Source of the DNA: Neckera pumila
Lineage: Eukaryota > Streptophyta > Bryopsida > Hypnales > Neckeraceae
Assembly: GCA_963969595.1 (NCBI GenBank)
Contig: OZ018410.1
Span: forward strand, 30,756,913 to 30,820,912
Direction of reading: 5' to 3'
DNA length: 64,000 bases
The notes beneath the pieces were generated by a model. The model was not told the origin of the DNA. It made no database searches and saw nothing but the letters and a program-made list of their open reading frames with translations. Positions within the stretch are counted from its first letter, which is position 1. Each line of letters starts with the position of its first letter. Made by a program: the position numbers and the translations under genes. Positions 61,393 to 64,000 of the stretch are shown piece after piece.

Positions 61393-61560
61393 GGATGGAG
61401 CCAGCCAGCCAGCCAGCCAGCAACGACGGAGCCCTAATAGCCTCCTCCCTCGCGTCCCAACCCCGCGTCACATACAAATCAACCTTCTCCCCTCCAGATG
61501 CACTCCACCCTCGCTCGCCTTCTCCAGACCCCCGGCGCTCCCTGGAACGGGGATTCAAAG

Positions 61561-63619
61561 AGATCTCGCACCCTGCGTAGTTATGTGAGCGAAAGATCAC
61601 TTAGGACAGGGCAATTTCGGGCGGTGAAGGAAACGGCGAGAAGTGTGGGGATCACAGAAACCGGTCTTCAGTGATGCTGATACCGTTAAGCAACTACTGT
61701 AACAGCAAGGCGCGGGGTGATGCTTGCGCCGGCAGGGGAAGGCGAGCGAGTGGAGGACGAGCCCGAGTCGTCTGCGAGGAGGGCTGGTCAGGTGTGTGCT
61801 TGGACTTGCGCTACGACAGGACGGGCCGACGACGGTGTCTGTCGCTGACGTCGTCGTGTGGGGAAGCATCTCCACCTGGCGGCTCGGCTAACCCAGCTGG
61901 CCGGCTTGCCGACCCGGTCACGGCATACGTCTTTCGGTTGACTAGGTTTGGTAAGGATCTCGTTGGCACGGGGTATCGTCGTCGTTTGTCAGTGCTGATC
62001 AGCCATTATTCTACAGTTCGTCCGGCTTCCGTTGATGTATTTCCGTCGGCCGAACGACGAAAAGAGAAGAAGAACTCTGGTGCTAATGGAGAGTCTGTAA
62101 TTGGGGTAGCTGTAATTAAGGTAAACCTGCTTATGACAGGCAGAATCAGTGGTTTGCCCTGTTGCAATTAGAAGAAAAAAAACTGTTTTTTTTAATAGAA
62201 AGATAAGTGTGAGAAATAAAGATAGCAATTGAAATTTTATATTTTTTGACAAAGTATGAATTTGTCGAAGTGTGTTGCCCGATTGGCCCAAAAGAGTCTT
62301 TGTATTAAGCTAAAACCGGCAAAAAGTGTATCTATAATGGTATCCTACCACCAAAAGCAGTTATAATTTTTCCTAACATAGCTACAGCATAAAAGAATAT
62401 AAAAATCACTTCTTGTAATGAATTCACATTGAAAAGGTAGAAGTTCCTAAAGCAGTCACTAAGAATTCCATCGCCATCATCCAAGGCATTGATTTTGGCC
62501 ACTAAACAACCTAATGTAGTTCTAATCTCATTTAGTATAAAAAGTATATCATTGATTGATGTAAGACTGTAATGGATCATTCCCTGAGTGGATGTCATGG
62601 GTGGTTTGCTTGTCATAGGCAAGTTTATCCTAAGTTCCAGCTGAACCATTAATCCTTTCCATTACAAATTGGTCAAATATCACATATGAGCTAAATTTAG
62701 GCTTTGAAGTTGTGTTCAAATAGTTATTTAGGCTTAGATTTTTGTATGTGATGTATTGTGTTGTATATCATGGTGGAAAAAATCAATTTGATTCATGACA
62801 AATTTTCATAATTATAATTTTTGTACCAAAAAGTGAAATCAAATTAGTAAATATAGGAAAAATTATTAAATTAATTTAAATTTTTTTCAAGCGGTACAAG
62901 TAACAATGGAGATTGGTGGAAAACTATTTATCATTTATTTATTTTATATTTTATGACCAAAACACCCTTGCTAGAAACTTTTGAATCAAATGCTACTCTC
63001 AAGCTAAATTTGTTCTTCTATATAATTGATTTATAAAATTTTGGTATCTCTTACTTGTGAAAGAATGTATTTTCTATTGATTTCAAGTTCTTTCAAAAGT
63101 TTTGATTAAAAAAATCAAATTATCTCAATTCTAATAAATATAAAAATAATTTGAATATTTTATTATAAATGAAGGATAGAATGAAAAACATTCATAACAG
63201 ATATAATTAATTTTTGTAATTTGAATTTATAAAATATTTAAAAGAAAATTTGAATGAAATACACACAATATTGTGTAATTTGGATTCTAACATATGAAGC
63301 TTGTATTTATGTATTAGAGCAATAATTTTTTGACATTTCAATTTTTTTGGAGTGGAATTGAAGCACAATTTATCAAGCTTCTATTCCTTAGTTTAAATCA
63401 TATACAAAAAATGGTCATCAATCAAAACTAAGTGAGGCATATTCACTTTTGGGCGGCATGGACCTTTAAGGGTTAAGACAGTAATATCTAATTGCAATAC
63501 TTTCTTTTTATTCAACACCTAAGAAATGGCCTCAAATATACACTTCCAAGGGTCAAAACCACCACAATGAAGGTTGAGGAGATTTGAAGCAATGAATGAA
63601 AGTTGAGAAATTTTGCACA
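61561..63619. other. Right flank of the inverted repeat, no gene recognised
   Basis: 61561-62170 is GC-rich with a 166-codon frame (61671-62171, +) of no recognisable domain. It may simply be the promoter and upstream region of the right DCP1 copy. From 62.2 kb the DNA becomes very AT-rich. The frame at 62332-62649 (-) is unrecognised. Confidence 0.4.
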
Positions 63620-63623
63620 TTAA

Positions 63624-64000
63624 CCCTAAGGTCAAAGACTATGTTTTCACCAAATACGCTCCAAAACTACCATTTCTAGGACAAGTATCAAATTTTAGAA
63701 AAAAAACATTTTTGGATTCACATAAGTGTAGGATCTTGTAATAAGCTTGTTTGAAAATATGCAAAAAAATTTCAGAATTTTTCATTTTGTAGATTGCAAG
63801 ATATTAGCATTTGAATTGGCAAAATCCCTTTTCTGGCCATGCAAAAAACTGGATAGCTATACTTCACAAGGTCACATTTAAATGAAAAATGTCCAAAATG
63901 GTGGTTACTCCTTGGATTCATTCTTCAACACAAGTTGGATACGTGCTTGGAAAATTTCAAATCATTTGGAATTGTAAAATATATAGAAAAAAAAATAGTA
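63624..64000. mobile_element. piggyBac-type element, runs off the window
   Basis: TTAA at 63620-63623 is followed by CCCTAAGG and the interior of the TTAA family (GACTATGTTTTCACCAAATA, CTCCAAAACTACCATTTCTA, GTAGGATCTTGTAA). The TIR is slightly diverged. The other end lies beyond 64000. Confidence 0.65.

Larger units (their letters stand above)
54737..61560. repeat. Right arm of the ~6.8-kb inverted repeat
   Basis: Inverted copy of 43484-50308. The inner end is at TAATGCAG (54737) and the outer end at GGATTCAAAG (61551-61560). Single-base indels in G-runs occur in the 5' UTR and in intron 1 of DCP1. Base changes are concentrated within about 300 bp of the outer end and about 670 bp of the inner end. 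Confidence 0.95.

Noticed and set aside
61671..62171. 166-aa frame beside the right arm as a gene
   Set aside because: GC-driven open frame with no domain, no repeats and no homologous stretch in the left flank.

Overview
The window looks like nuclear DNA of a land plant. It holds multi-exon genes with GT-AG introns for plant-type proteins (a calcium-dependent protein kinase, a plastid-type RluA pseudouridine synthase of the PUS6 group, an ATG14/UVRAG-family autophagy subunit, the decapping factor DCP1 and an extensin-like wall protein), set in AT-rich DNA full of small TIR transposons. The species cannot be told from the sequence. The transposon mix and short introns would suit a bryophyte or another early-diverging land plant, but that is a guess.

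Layout. 1-28 kb is the gene-bearing part: a proline-rich wall protein (870-1292, +), an ATG14/UVRAG-family gene (2799-9153, -), a PUS6-like pseudouridine synthase (12736-17832, -), a SAM-dependent methyltransferase-like gene (18674-23261, +, head-to-head with the PUS6 gene) and an intronless CDPK (23983-25707, -). For the spliced genes I rebuilt exons from splice sites, reading phase and recalled family conservation; phases close throughout except for one doubtful small exon in the ATG14-like gene. The introns carry several copies of one short TIR element.

28-43 kb is AT-rich repeat DNA: foldback MITEs, CACTA elements with 3-bp target duplications, two tRNA-like (SINE-type) segments, an orphan exon of ribosomal protein eL27, TTAA-flanked piggyBac-type elements and a decayed piggyBac transposase (about 39.9-41.2 kb).

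43.48-61.56 kb is one very large inverted repeat. Two arms of about 6.8 kb (43484-50308 and 54737-61560) flank a 4.4-kb spacer. Each arm carries a complete eight-exon DCP1 gene (362 aa), so two DCP1 genes point at each other. They differ by one amino acid (Asp/Glu) in exon 1. The middle of the arms looks identical in every stretch I compared, while both ends have diverged, as expected under arm-to-arm gene conversion or an assembly effect. The spacer holds a 2.6-kb CACTA element with an exact GAC target duplication, nested older repeats and low-complexity DNA. 61.6-64 kb is mostly featureless and ends in another piggyBac-type repeat.

How the genes relate: ATG14 (autophagy PI3-kinase complex), PUS6 (RNA modification), the methyltransferase and CDPK (calcium signalling) are ordinary neighbours with no evident shared pathway. 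The DCP1 palindrome is the most unusual structure in the window.
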